Source: Takakia lepidozioides (Eukaryota; Streptophyta; Takakiopsida; Takakiales; Takakiaceae). From it: a stretch of DNA of 64,000 nt. A program made the translations under genes and the position numbers. The notes under the pieces were generated by a model. It ran no database searches. It saw only the letters and a list, made by a program, of their open reading frames with translations, and was not told the origin of the DNA. Positions 34,531 to 46,512 of the stretch are shown here, in pieces. Location: positions 11,532,001 through 11,596,000 of the forward strand of contig CM060733.1 in assembly GCA_030704615.1 (NCBI GenBank), given 5' to 3'. Numbering within the stretch: position 1 is the stretch's first letter; each line of letters opens with the position of its first letter.

Positions 34531-35030
34531 GGTAGTGGAGTATTTTGCACATTCCTGCCCAAGAAGGATCAAATTTTACATCGCTGCCTAGACTCTTGCT
34601 CTTACTTGGAACAGGGAACAGGTCAGGGAACAGGTCAACTCGCAATGGTCTTGATTTCAAAGGAAGACCAGAATCATTACTATGAAATCCCTCAAAGTGT
34701 GGCCGAGCCACTGGCATCTGTAACACATTACCAGACATCTTAACATGCTTGCTGAGGACTGGCAGGAGAGCCAGGGGGGTTTCCAGGGCCCTACTAGGAT
34801 GCACTTCGATGGAACTGGCATGAGATTCCAGAGGACATGCTGATTAGGTGACTGTGACCCCCACCTTGGCCGCTGAAACTCCATCCTCTCTGCTTCCACT
34901 TTTCTGGTAAGTATTCTCTGTCTTTAGCAGTGAGCTCTGTGCCCCACGGTTTGACTTTCCCCAATAGGAATTTCCCACACCCTGAACCGAGATGACACAT
35001 TCGGAAGAGCAAAGGGGCAACAATGCTTAC

Positions 35031-35217
35031 GTGCCACCAATACCTCCTGCAAAACTTGTAGTAAATGGAAGCTCACAGATGGGCACCCGAGCACCATAAG
35101 TTGCAGTGAGGACTCCCCCATTTCCTGCTCATATGGCCAACAAGTCATAATCATACTCCGACCCCTCCTTGGGAACCCCATTCTCTCCCACTGTTGACAG
35201 GGCCGTGATCCTTCCGA
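35031..35217 (-). pseudogene. Glutathione reductase-like exon with premature stop
   Basis: The minus-strand frame reads EGSEYDYDLLAI, a stop, AGNGG, TATYGARVPICELPF and FAGGIGGT, followed by a GT donor at 35030. This matches the start of plant glutathione reductase (YDYDLF.IGAGSGG..., CELPF, GGVGGT), the FAD-binding end of the enzyme. The first Gly of the GxGxxG loop is replaced by TGA (35129-35131), and about five residues are missing after GNGG. I could not find the next expected part (CVLRGCVPKK, with the redox cysteines). A nearby open segment (34871-34978, KVKPWGTEL...EKWKQRGW) does not look like glutathione reductase. I therefore call it a pseudogene fragment. Confidence 0.6.
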
Positions 35218-35479
35218 CTGCCGGTGCCCTTACTTGATATAGTTGCTAGGGCCACGTCTTGTGGCAATTTACGCTGCTTATGCGTAACCCTAGGCACACA
35301 CAACCGATTAGAGAAAATCATGATAAGCAGCAGGCTCTCCAAGCAAAGGTGATGTATGTTCCACTATTGCCTCCATATGAGTTAGCCTGGGGCAGGGGAA
35401 GCAAGGTCAATCTTCCTGAAAAGTCCAACTGGCGGGTTCGTTTCCAAAGTATTTCATTCAAAGACTACTAAAACTCTAC

Positions 35480-35613
35480 CTGTACGCCACGGCACAACTC
35501 TCACCCAAAAAGAGAGTCGAAGGAGAATGACTCTGCTTGAATGCAACTTTTGCCGCACCCCCAACGCAAAGAGCTGCACATCTGAGCACACCCATCGCCC
35601 CCATCGCCGCCAT
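35480..35613 (-). pseudogene. Possible transit-peptide exon upstream of the GR-like exon
   Basis: An ATG at 35613 opens MAAMGAMGVLRCAALCVGG, an Ala/Arg/Ser-type organelle-targeting start. It ends at a GT donor after ...CAVAYR (35480). It lies upstream of and in line with the glutathione reductase-like exon, so it may be its targeting exon. The exons joining them are not resolved, and this link is inference. Confidence 0.35.
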
Positions 35614-36667
35614 CGCAATAGTGCCCTGTCTACGAATGCAGAGCTCAATCAAGGTGGTGAATTTTGATTCTCCTCGGAAATTCGTAATACATGCGTTGTA
35701 ATTGGATCCTGTGCCGTGGATTATTAGATGCAGTGAGACTTTTGCTATCCTTGACGATGGGTTTGTCAAGACAACAGGGATGACAGAGGGGATGTGAGAG
35801 AGAACAGACGAAAAAAATAAAAACCCTCCACACTAACTCTCAGAATGGAAAGGATCTCTGACCACTTGCGTCTTACCACAAATCGAAACTATCACCGAAG
35901 CAAGCAAGGGACTGTGAATTGTAATAAAAACCCGACCACCCCAAACACACGCATTTTGAACACACAGCAGCAAAGCTCTCACGCACTCTTGGAATGCTTG
36001 TAACCACCTGTATAGACGCATCTCAGCCGTCCCCTACCTGGATCGCTTACGTGTCACACTCATCGCAGCCGCCGTCTCTCATTCTCAATATAGGTTTCCC
36101 CGAGTTTTGGTTTCTGTTCGTGTTCTTGGCCGAATGTTTCCAAAACTTTGCACATTCATTTCTTCATTCATTCCCTAAGAGAGAAGTGGACGTGGAGGTG
36201 GTCTGCATGTGTGAGTCCTTTCTTGGAGTTGCGCTTAGCAAATTTGTGATGTACTTAGTCTTGGCAGGGACGATGTGGGGTGTGGGTCTTGCAGCTCAAG
36301 TTGTAATCCTCTCGACGTCCACTAGCTTCTGGTGGATCCTTCTTGAGACAGGTCTTTCTGTGCCGTAAGTTATTAGAGGTCTCTAATGGAGCTAATGTAG
36401 TTATCAACTTCAATAATCTTTTGTGTGCACGCTTCTCTTCTCCCCTCTCTACAAGTCTGATTCGGTACATTTACAGTTTCCCTCCTCTACGTCTCCTCAA
36501 CTGCTCTCTCACCCCCAAAAGTTTGATTCAGAAAAGATTGGATCTTTGTTATGGTTCGACAGAGACTGCTCCAAGGGAGAACAAAGAGGACTAAATCATG
36601 CTTCTGGATCCAATTGTAAATGCAGGTCCAAAGGGGAAAGCAGACAGAATGTTTCAGATGTGAGTCT
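35614..36667. other. Spacer and probable 5' region of the GT14 gene
   Basis: No supported gene. The frame at 35994-36368 (+) has hydrophobic stretches but no recognisable domain, and probably belongs to the upstream or leader region of the GT14 gene. Confidence 0.4.
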
Positions 36668-37891
36668 ATGGCATGCGTTGGCAATCGGGGTAAACTTGCT
36701 AATTTGCAACTGGCAGCAGCTACAGCATGCTTAGGCGCTCTGAGTATAGTGCTAGCCTCATGGTACATGTACCAACCATTTCCAAGAAGCTCCATTGCGC
36801 AATTTCAAAACGGTCAAATGGAGGAGACCATTACCAACTCGATGCTTTTTCTCAAATCGCAGCCCCAATTGCTTGCAAGATTCAACTTGAATGCACGAAG
36901 CAAACCGGTACAAAAAAGGGGGAACCAGCAACTCTCCGCACGAAGAAAGGCGCTCAAACAGCACCGTTATTTGACAGATGCCCAGCTTCTCAGAGATGCG
37001 TCTGATGCCACACTGGAACCCGTACCCTTAGGGCCACCAAGGATCGCATTCCTTTTTCTAGTGCGAGCGGAGATACCTTTTGAGGCCCTCTGGCGCAGGT
37101 TCTTCAACGAGCATCAGGGCCTATACTCGGTGTACGTGCATGCTACTCCGGGATTCGCTTTTCCTCCTGGATCTTTCTTTGCAGGAAAGGAGATCCCAAG
37201 TAGGAAACTGTTGCGGATGTCTCGAAGTCTGGTGGATGCCGTGAGAAGACTGCTAGCATATTCCCTTCTGGATCCACAGGTCAACAATGCCTGGTTTGTG
37301 AACGTCTGTGAAACAACCATTCCTCTACGCAGCTTTCCATATGTCTACAACTATCTCATCAGCTCAAAAGTGAGCTTTGTGGAGTCCTTCTACCCAGTGA
37401 GCAGATACTACAGTTGGGATACATCACCAGAATTTGAAATGAAGGATCTGAGGAAAGGGGAGGTGTGGATGGCGCTGGAGCGCAGGCATGCTGCACTCGT
37501 TGTTGCTGAATCCACCATCTACCTCAAGTTTGCAGCGCAATGCACATGGTTTTGCACTCCCGATGAGCAGTACTTCCAAACCATGCTACACCTCAAGGAT
37601 GGGGCTGGCATTGCCAACCGAACTGTAATGTACGTGGACTGGAGCGAGCCACACGGTTCTGCCCCGCGCACGTTCGATGCTACCACCACAAGCGTAACCC
37701 TCTTGCAGGACCTTCAGAGCCGCACTCGGGACACCGACGGTGCCCGCCATGATACAGCAGCTGACAACACCATCCTCTCCTGTCTCTTGAACGACGTTCC
37801 CAACTCTCCTTGTTTTCTCTTCGCCCGCAAGTTCCATGGCGACGCCTCCTCGGTGTTGCACAGTGCCACACCAGACATACTCGGCTACTGA
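36668..37891 (+). CDS. GT14 'Branch' family glycosyltransferase (407 aa)
   Basis: Type II membrane protein of the plant core-2/I-branching (DUF266, PF02485) family, expected in the Golgi. Related enzymes act on cell-wall glycans or arabinogalactan proteins; this one's substrate is unknown. I start at 36668 (MACVGNRGKL) because a clean membrane anchor follows at about residues 13-35. An in-frame ATG at 36620 would add 16 residues. Family landmarks in order are RIAFLFLVRAEIPFEALWRRFF (about 125-146), GLYSVYVHATPGF, DAVRRLLAYSLLDP, ETTIPLRSFPYVYNYL, DEQYFQTML, VMYVDWSEPHG and CFLFARKF (about 382-389). The usual SESCIPL motif reads CETTIPL. Single exon, uninterrupted. Confidence 0.88.
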   Translation: MACVGNRGKLANLQLAAATACLGALSIVLASWYMYQPFPRSSIAQFQNGQMEETITNSMLFLKSQPQLLARFNLNARSKPVQKRGNQQLSARRKALKQHRYLTDAQLLRDASDATLEPVPLGPPRIAFLFLVRAEIPFEALWRRFFNEHQGLYSVYVHATPGFAFPPGSFFAGKEIPSRKLLRMSRSLVDAVRRLLAYSLLDPQVNNAWFVNVCETTIPLRSFPYVYNYLISSKVSFVESFYPVSRYYSWDTSPEFEMKDLRKGEVWMALERRHAALVVAESTIYLKFAAQCTWFCTPDEQYFQTMLHLKDGAGIANRTVMYVDWSEPHGSAPRTFDATTTSVTLLQDLQSRTRDTDGARHDTAADNTILSCLLNDVPNSPCFLFARKFHGDASSVLHSATPDILGY

Positions 37892-39155
37892 ACACCACCA
37901 TTTTGCAACTGTCCATCTCCGAGACAAATTCTTCCTCGTATGTAGGATCGAAGAGCAATCCCTCATGCTCGTTAATCAACGAAGCTGGTAAGACGAAGCA
38001 GCGACACCTCAACTCTGTAGAGATTGTGGCTATTTCTGAGTTCCCAATATCACAAGTGTGCTTGTGTAAGGTATCCACAGGAGGGAGGGAGAGTCTACAA
38101 GTCTACCGCCTTGGAAACCTCAACTTTAGCAGAAAGACAAGATAGCTGTCACTGTAAGCAATGGTACACTCCTGGAGTACCCTAAGCACACCACCGCACT
38201 TGGTAGTTTGAAACCACATTAATGTGATGATCCGCTTCCATACTGACAACAATAATGTGTGATACATACACTATCCATGTTTATGGATTATTTTGTTCCA
38301 ACAGCTTAATTGGAAACACTTCTAAACTTGGAACCACATTTCGAGGAGAGGTCTTTGTCCCTAGTTACAGCAGGCTTGCAGAGTGATGAATCTGTTCAAT
38401 TCCATTGCATTCCATGCCAGAAAACTCTCAAACCTGTAGTTCCCACTAGTAAACTTTCCAAGAACAATGACAGCAATCCTTCTGTCGCAACAAGCTTGTT
38501 CACATCATCAAATAGGAAATGGCATAGCACAATGAAAGCAATCCTTCTGACGCAATAAACTTGTTCACACCATCAAATAGAAAATGACACAGCACTCTCC
38601 TGAACTACTTGCCTCAATTGCAGCACAATAATCACCACTATGTTACAAACACTTGGATCGCAGTCACAGAAGCTTCAGTGCTCCACATACAGTCAACACA
38701 CTTTAAGACAAAGAGCTGAATTATCAAACCTGTCCTCATTAAAGATTACTGCACTCAACATTAGCTTTGATGAAAGTTCCAGTCTGAAAACACATCTAAG
38801 TCTAGAAACTACAGCCTTGATGAGCTTAACTGTAAATTCTAGCCTGTGGGAAGAGCTTCAGGGGTACAAAATGTACCAAAAGGTGGACTCATTGTACAGC
38901 TACTGAGCCCTTCTCTATGGAGGGGGCAACACTCTACAACAGCAAAACAAGTCTCAGCTTTAGTTGGTTGATTCATCTTACTCTCCAAATCTCACCTTAC
39001 TAGACCTGCTAAGGTCTTTCTAGCAAAACAGGAATAATAAGACAAAAGACTCCTATGCGACAGAAATGAATGACAATCATAACCTACTGCATGACAACTT
39101 TCATCACAAACATTTGCAACAAAAATCACAGCAGCAATACAAGCTACTACTAATC
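37892..39155. other. Spacer between GT14 and KH genes (convergent 3' ends)
   Basis: It contains the presumed 3' UTRs of both genes and the 65-bp tandem duplication at 38466-38595. No gene is supported. Confidence 0.5.
38466..38595. repeat. 65-bp tandem duplication
   Basis: The unit 'aatgacagcaatccttctg' and onward (38466-38530) is repeated at 38531-38595 with about eight differences. It does not fall in a supported coding frame. Confidence 0.9.
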
Positions 39156-42100
39156 TCAACTTTGTGCTGCCGGCGCTGCTGCTGCCTGCGTTGAGGTAGC
39201 AGCAGTAGCAGGAGCAGCAGCACTGTAGTCATACCCACTGGCAGCCACTGGAGCAGAACCATCTGCTGATTGTGCAGCATACCCTGTTTGAGGCTGACCA
39301 TATCCATAACCCTGCTGGCTGTAGCTTTGCTGCTCTCCCTGAGCTGGTTGCTGTGCATACCCATACCCTCCGTTGTATCCTTGCTGGGCATACCCTTGCT
39401 GACCATATCCTTGCTGCACATATGCAGCTGCCTGGTCCCCATAACCTCCACCTTGGGGTTGCTGGTAGCCCTGATAATAACCCTGCTGGCTGTAGCCATA
39501 GCCTGATGCATCACTAGCTGCAGCACCAGCCTGTGGGGTTTGCTGTACCTACAGAACATCGATTGACCAGTCAAGCTGTGTCTAGAAATCACTAACAGAG
39601 AATGGTCGAGTACAGCTGCCAACCAAATGACAAATCCCACACTTTCAGGAACCAGGATTGATAAAACCGACTGAGTCCACATGGAACACATTCAACCACT
39701 GTTCAAGAGACATTTTCTTCTCCATCAAAAAATCGGATAATGCCATGATCTTATAAAAGTCCCATACAAACTGATTCACCACACATGAAACAAAGAAAAC
39801 TAAAACTTCAAACAGTCAATATATGACCAGCTGCCCCACCTCGGTGGGGGTGACACATACCTGCTGCCCTTGCTGTCCATAGTAATCATAAGAGGCTTGC
39901 TGCGGCTGTGGTTGGGCAGCTGGTGCAGGTGACCGTTGATCCCAGCCAGATGCATAGGCTTGGGCAGGCTGCTGAGGATAGGCACCATAGGGCTGTGGAG
40001 GGCCTGGATATTGCTGAGGAGGACCCGGATAGGGGGTTGGTTGCTGGTACCCATAACCAGGTTGCATGGGAGGTGCAGCAGGGGGGCCCCACTGCTGTGG
40101 AGGGCCAGGAGGTCTGTACCCGCCTTGCTGATTGTAGCTCCCTGGAGGGCCCCTGGCCACACGATTCTGAAGCAAGCAACCCAACCAAAAACCCCACTGA
40201 CAGTCACCATATCGTCAAAATGGCCGAAGCAGGAGTAGGCCAAGTTCATAAACCAAACCTGAAAAGATGCCAGCATTTCTTCTTCCACACATGAGAGCAT
40301 GCAGTAGGAGCGCTCGTGACTTCCAACCTCATGTTTTCGGTGAAATGACGTGGCTAAGGACAGCTTGAACATCACATCACACAGGACGCAATGGCCGGCA
40401 CACCATACAAAACACCAAGATTGATTATATGAGGGATTGATTTTCAAGGTCACTAAACGAACAACCACAAGTCATCACGTGTAGTGAATACACACAGGGC
40501 TGGACAAATCACTCTCACCTCGTCTCCAAACATTGAGAGTGAGCTTTCTGGCTACCGGCGTAAGAGGTGTAGCCCCATCCTTCCTCAGTGCATTTAAGGT
40601 GCACCTGTTCCAGGGACTAGCCCTTTGCCCGTTCCATAGCCCGCAACGGGGCTCCAGTGGACATTCACAAACCCTTTCCACCCTACACGATTCTAGGATG
40701 CAATAATTTTGATCCACATGATGTGATCCAATCTAGTATCACAAGATTCAAAGATGGCCAATGGACAAGGCATACGAAAACTTCTTGTTGAAAAGTCCTA
40801 AAGTTGCAACACTAGAGAGGTCAACCCCACCCCGTACAGATTCTCATGGCAAACATGTGCTCATGGCATAACAAAACTGTTCATGCAGTAAATCCATTAC
40901 GACCACATTACCTGAAGAGTCAGTATCATCCACAGTCGTTATCTCACTGAGAAGTAGCCTAAAGTCAAAAAGGGTGTGCCAGATGTATCCAAAGCCTTTC
41001 TCATCAACCAAGACATTGAGATGAGCATTGTCCAAATAACCAGCTGCAAATTCTCTCCGACATATCTGCCTAACAAGCAACAACTCCCTGTTGCCTTAAT
41101 TTCTAACAAAATAAACAGAGCATTCCACAAAGCTGCCAGAGTACCAGGCGATTGCTAGTAACCTGCTGGTGATGGCAGAGATCCCCAATTACTCTGAAAG
41201 AAATGTGAGATTCCTTCACACACAGCTTCGAAGCAGACAAAGAGGATCACCCACTAGTGAGCTATCACTGAGTATATCTAGACAAGTTTTGGATGTTGAG
41301 ATATGGGGGAATATTTCTAGAAGCAAATTTTCAATGCAATATTGCTTAAGCTCAATAATGACACATAAGAATCAACTGCCAGGTCTAACTCAACTGCAGG
41401 GCTCATAGAGAACACGTTGGAATCCGTACCATGCTCCAGATGGCGCACCCTCGCCTACTATTGGCTGTCAAGATTAGAGCCCATTGCAAACAATACATGG
41501 CCATAGATTTCGAAATACAACAGCAGACTGTACAAATTGAAACAGTCTGGCCAACTAGCAAGAAGGTTTTGGCTGACTCAAAAGTGATAATCAGGCTGTC
41601 CCTAAATGTTATACAGAGAACATTGCAAAATAGCAAGTTCGAGTGGGGATACAAAGACTACAACAAGCTATACTTCTGACACAGTTGAGAGTTAAGCAGC
41701 ACCACACACATCCACAAAAGAATGTTGAGTAATTTTCCGACTTACTGTGGGCCCTTAAGAATACTCATACAAGATATTCAGCTGAGGAATCACAAGCATC
41801 CAGATTGAAAATTGTAATCAAAACACCATCATACCAACCAGTATCAACCAACACATCCAAGCAAAAGGGCCACAACAATGTACCTCATCAATCACTTCCT
41901 TGATCAGATCATGGGCCATGTCCGTTGCTTTCTTATTGCCTATCAAGGTCACAATCCTTTCAGTAGCCCCAGGTTCAGTCTCTCCATCATTCTGGACCTG
42001 CAAGAAACAGGATCACACGACATTAGAAACAAAAACTGAGCATTGCAAGAAAGTCAAGCCGAGGAAGAATGAGACTTCAAACACCTTACTATGATCAAAG

Positions 42101-44132
42101 TAATCATGAGCAAAACCCACAAGTGCAATCCACACCTGTATGCGCGCCCCAGACCGACTCTGCAAATTCTTGATTGTCTCCCCTCCTCTTCCAATTATCA
42201 AACCAACCTGGGAAATTTCCAGCCAAAAGATCAACTAAAAGGAAAAGGAGACCCACAATCTACAAGAAACTGTAACATAAATGACCATCAAATCACTGCC
42301 ACCTCATATCTAGAATTTTGTAAGGAGGTCAACCTTATTGTTGGGAACTTTCACTTGGATTTGCTCTCCTGGGGGACCTAGGCCCCCGAATCCGCGGGCC
42401 ACAAGAACGCCAGAGCCGCCAGCTGCGGCCTGCTGTGAAGATGCAGAGGCCCCGCAGAAACATTAGAAGACTTTAGTGACTGTTCTCCCAAGTTTCATTA
42501 GCCAGTGCAATGTCAACCAACAGGAAGCAGCTATCCCATTTTTCAAGAATCTCAATGGGACCCAAACTCACTAGGCGAAAAACCAATTCAGAGCACACTG
42601 GAAGTAAGGAGCAAATCATTATTACAAACCTCTGCAATCACTTCTTTAACAAGCTGTTCGGCGCGACTGATCTGTTCAGGGCTACCCATCAGCTCCACTT
42701 GTCGGGTTGATGAACGAGGATCTGAATCAGCATCTCGAGCTACTTGGATTCTGGCTCCTGACTGATGCTGCAAGTACTTGATTGTCTCTCCACCTTTTCC
42801 AATGACCAGTCCTACCTGAAAATAGCAGCCACCTTATATTGGCATTTACCTCCATAAATCCTAAGGTACCAATCTCAATTCGCAGGAAATGTGACACCTA
42901 CATCATCCACATTGAAGACATCGAGGACATTGACACAAAGACCATAAGGTCTCACCTAAGGGGCTACCCGTCGCATTTGCGTGAAGGGGAGAAATACCTT
43001 CGAATTAGGAACATCAATTTTCCTTGATTGTGCAGACGCCCCTTGATGACTGTTGTAGTACTGGGGAGACTGATGGTACTCCTGAGGAGGTGGATGCTGG
43101 TGCTGATGCTCTTCACGTGGCATATCCTGTCCAATGTTGTGATCTGGTGCATCAGCCGGTCAGTAAGTAACATAACTAGTTCCAGACACCAGTTGTACTC
43201 TCTAGCCATCTGAAATGGGTTGCTGAGTACTCGATCCGTCCCTTTGCCGGCATGAATAACTTCAAGATCTAACTTCACACTGTTTCAAGAAGAGCCTGAC
43301 ATCCCTAAACAGCTAAGAAAGACTTCTGGATAAAGTAGATATAGATAGACATTCAGTTTCTAGCCCAAGGACTCCTTCCCCGTCAGCTCAGTGAACGCAT
43401 TGCTATCCAACGCAATGGAGGCATAGCAACTGAGACTCCACAGACGCCGACATGGAGCCATCTAGCTTCACAGGAGAAGGGAATGCAGTCCATGGTCATG
43501 GACGACCCATAGTATAACTCCCTTCACTCGAAAGAAAATCTAAAGATTTTAGGGCAGAGAGGTGCTGCTACAAACATCTGAACAAACAAAGCAACCCCAC
43601 TAGACTAAGAAGAGAAACGAAAAGAGTTTGCACCAATATCTAGCAGCATGAGAATCGTTTACGAGAATGCATAAGTTTTGATGTACTGTCACGAGACCTT
43701 GCAATGCTGAAGTGCACATAAAGAAGGTCATCTTGTAAAAGAACATCTACGACAGAACATGAAGTCGCTCTACTTAACATCACGACGCTACGTCTCAGTG
43801 AAAACCTTACCAGGATAGCCTTGGTCCAACTCAGGGCCATTCGCCCGAGCTCCGTTCTGCTCATCCAGGCTGTCCTCCGTCCGGGGCCGCTTCCCCTCGG
43901 TACCGACTAGCCGAGCCGCAATCTGCTCCGCTCTCTGCTTTGCAAGCTCCACCTGAGTGAGAGGCGGTGGAACACTGTTATATGTAACAGGCGGGGGGGG
44001 CGCCTCTCCATCTGGAACTCCAGAAAAGGACAAAGGCTGCTCTTCAACCCCAGCATCTTCAAACTTCCGCTTATTTTCAACACGGGGAGCGTCATACTCA
44101 TCAGTAGTCGGCAATCCTCCATCATCCGCCAT
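39156..44132 (-). CDS. Two-KH-domain RNA-binding protein, FUBP-like (545 aa, 8 exons)
   Basis: Nuclear-type RNA or single-strand DNA binding protein, like plant KH proteins resembling FUBP/KHSRP. Exons, 5' to 3' on the minus strand: 43811-44132, 42998-43143, 42630-42815, 42334-42432, 42136-42207, 41884-41997, 39861-40166, 39156-39548. All junctions are GT/AG and phases agree, giving 545 residues. The start [10 protein letters not shown] (44132) is preferred to an ATG 18 bp upstream because it opens the acidic N-terminus (ENKRKFED). Residues 60-80 carry [15 protein letters not shown]1 (about 147-218) has [15 protein letters not shown] and KH2 (about 241-313) [15 protein letters not shown], both with intact GxxG loops. 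The C-terminus is a Pro/Gly/Gln/Tyr low-complexity tail with YGQQGY-type repeats, likely to drive self-association. Confidence 0.92.
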
Positions 44133-44399
44133 GGCTTGCACCAACACCAACAGACAACAACACAGCTAAGGCTCGCCGCACAAAGACGCACACACGAGCA
44201 CAAACCCCAGCGAGGCGAAGACAAAGATAGAACCTCAGGCGGCTTCTCCAGTCTGTTATAAAACGAGTCCCCTTTCCGCGCTTCTCACCCGTCGATTCCC
44301 CATCTGACGGCCCCAATTAGCCTCGCAAACCCAGCGAGTTCTTCTTCTCCGTCAGTTTAGGTCTTGCGGACGGATGGATGCACGAGGATTCTGTGCTAC

Positions 44400-44846
44400 T
44401 GTTAGAATATTTTCTGTGTATTCGCTACGCTTTTCACTATTAAAAATTTACTCACGGTGGTAGTCTTTCTCCTCTCACACTTTCCCCCCTAAAGCCGGGC
44501 ACCCGGCGCCGGCAGTCATTGCCGGCGGGTGCGGCCCGAAGGAACCTGGCCCTTCGCTTGGTCCGCCTTCGGCGCGGAACTCACACGTGTGAGATATGGG
44601 GTAGTTGGAAAGGAGACTGTAATAATTGTCCAGCCTTCTTGACAGGCTGCCTCCTTCACACAGACGAGCTCATAGGCACACGCCTCCACTCCTTGTTGCA
44701 GATTAGGAGCTGAATGAGAGAGTCGTGGTAACTTCTATACGTGTTGTCGGGTCCCTGAGACCACGCGGACTGGAACGACCTCTTGTCTTCAGTCGTAAAA
44801 GATATCATATTCTATATTTGATTCTTGCTGGTGTCGAATTCTAACA
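44400..44846. mobile_element. Probable solo LTR (447 bp)
   Basis: The ends are TGTTAGAA and TTCTAACA, a perfect 8-bp terminal inverted repeat with the TG...CA of plant LTR retrotransposons. The start resembles many Copia LTRs. No primer-binding site, polypurine tract or coding sequence adjoins it, so a solo LTR is the simplest reading. The flanking 5 bp (gctac, ggttc) do not match, so a target duplication is not confirmed. It lies about 270 bp upstream of the KH gene start. A GC-rich inverted repeat (cacccggcgccggca...tgccggcgggtg) is at about 44498-44530. Confidence 0.6.
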
Positions 44847-46512
44847 GGTTCGAACCTGTCAATGCAAGCCAGGATAAGTAGCGCTCTAGATATGCAAAAC
44901 GAACTGTGAGCTGCTCAATGATTTCCACCTGTCTCTGCAGCGCTTTCCTTTCTTCGCTGATTCCGACTATCGCACTTGCGACTTTAGGCTCTTCCGGATC
45001 AACTTATTGTTGACAGAGAACAACTCCCGCTGCCGATTCCAAGGCCTACATGTTAAGAGGCTCTTCAGGCTAGAGTGTGGATATGACGAATATTGTAAGT
45101 AACCTCGCTCGAATGTTACACTCACTTGATGTTGTAGTTCCGCCGATCCTACACGGGGGATTTTTCGATTCAACTGATAATTCAAATTTGACAGTGGCCA
45201 AGTGATTTCCGTGATCTAAATAGTGGGGTTCCCTCATATTCGCTCAAAAATAGAGTAATCTTGAGAATTTCCCCAAATGACCATAGGCTGGCGGAAACAT
45301 TGATGTCGGTACTGAAAGGTTGAAGCCTGAACACCATATATGTAAGTGACGAGTGGAAGAGACGTTGCCTGGAAGATTTGTAGGACTCTATGCGAAACTA
45401 GGCAACCTGGGCTGATCAACTGCCTCATGAATGCTCAAATTGGCTCTAATTTTCTATGACTACCATAGAACTGTGCTCATGTACCACTCTAGATATACCT
45501 TCTGGATATCTGCATCTGAACGCTGCCTAAAGCCTCTCCCAAGGTCAAGGTTGTTCCTGCCGATATGCACACACACAATTCATCTGTCTTTGACCCAGCT
45601 TTCTTAGCAGCTGGGGTTGTGTGAGGTCCCTTATTGGCAAATCAACTGAGGCTTAGTGGGTCAGAGGTCCTACAATCTAGCTGCCTCTTCATATCAGAAT
45701 GTCATTATTCTCACAATGCAGGTCACCATGTTCCTAAGTGTCTTTCCAGAGCCTGAACTATCTGAACTTTCTGACAGAATCTGTAGCTTTTCCAGAGACT
45801 ATTTACCTCACATGGAGGCGTGCAGTGCCGGATAGTGCAGTATCGGATGGTCCCTAAAGTGCATGGATATGACTGTTGTGACTACTGTGAAGTACTGATG
45901 TCCTCTACCGCAGACCAAATTGATGCATGTACTCACATTTGTAGTATCAAGTTCAGAACTGAGTTACCTGTAGACGGTCTATGTGCCAAACCAGTTATCC
46001 AGACTCAAAAGTAGCCATAACAACTGGTAGTATAAACAGAAGTCTGAGCTTTTGGGTGCAATTTGGCCAGTACCTCTACAGCACGCATATAATTTCCAGC
46101 TTAAATTGGACCAGGCTAGCTATCATGATGGTTGTCAGTTGACGACTTCCATGTAGACTTTGACTGGATGTCTTTCCAAGCTATCAACATCAGGAAATCT
46201 ATCAATGGGATATTGGGCTGTGTAATTAGCTGTTACAAGTACTGTGTGGTATCCTTGAACGCCTCTGCAAACATGACAGTTGTTGAGTTGTGCTAAGATC
46301 CCATGGACCTTCTTGCGAGCTAACTCCACTGCAACTGTGGTATTGTGGGGAGGACATTTGCAGCTCTATCCCGTGTGTCAGCTATGGCCACCTTCCAAAG
46401 CCCCTCTCAAACCAAGATCGGATGCACGGTGTTCTTCCATGGCTTGCATTTTCTGGTGGACAGGTTCCACTTAACAGGACATGGGTGAGTTGCTGAGCAA
46501 AACACTCTTCCA
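44847..46512. other. Spacer upstream of the NB-LRR remnant
   Basis: No gene is supported. The last few hundred bases could hold a decayed NB-ARC P-loop region, but I could not identify the P-loop. The frame at 46135-46329 (-) matches nothing I know. Confidence 0.35.

Noticed and set aside
35994-36368. 124-codon hydrophobic frame upstream of the GT14 gene
   Set aside because: There is no recognisable domain or signal, and it most likely lies in the upstream or leader region.
39272-39517. Plus-strand Leu/Ile-rich frames opposite the last KH-gene exons
   Set aside because: They are shadows of the Gln/Tyr-rich repeat coding sequence.
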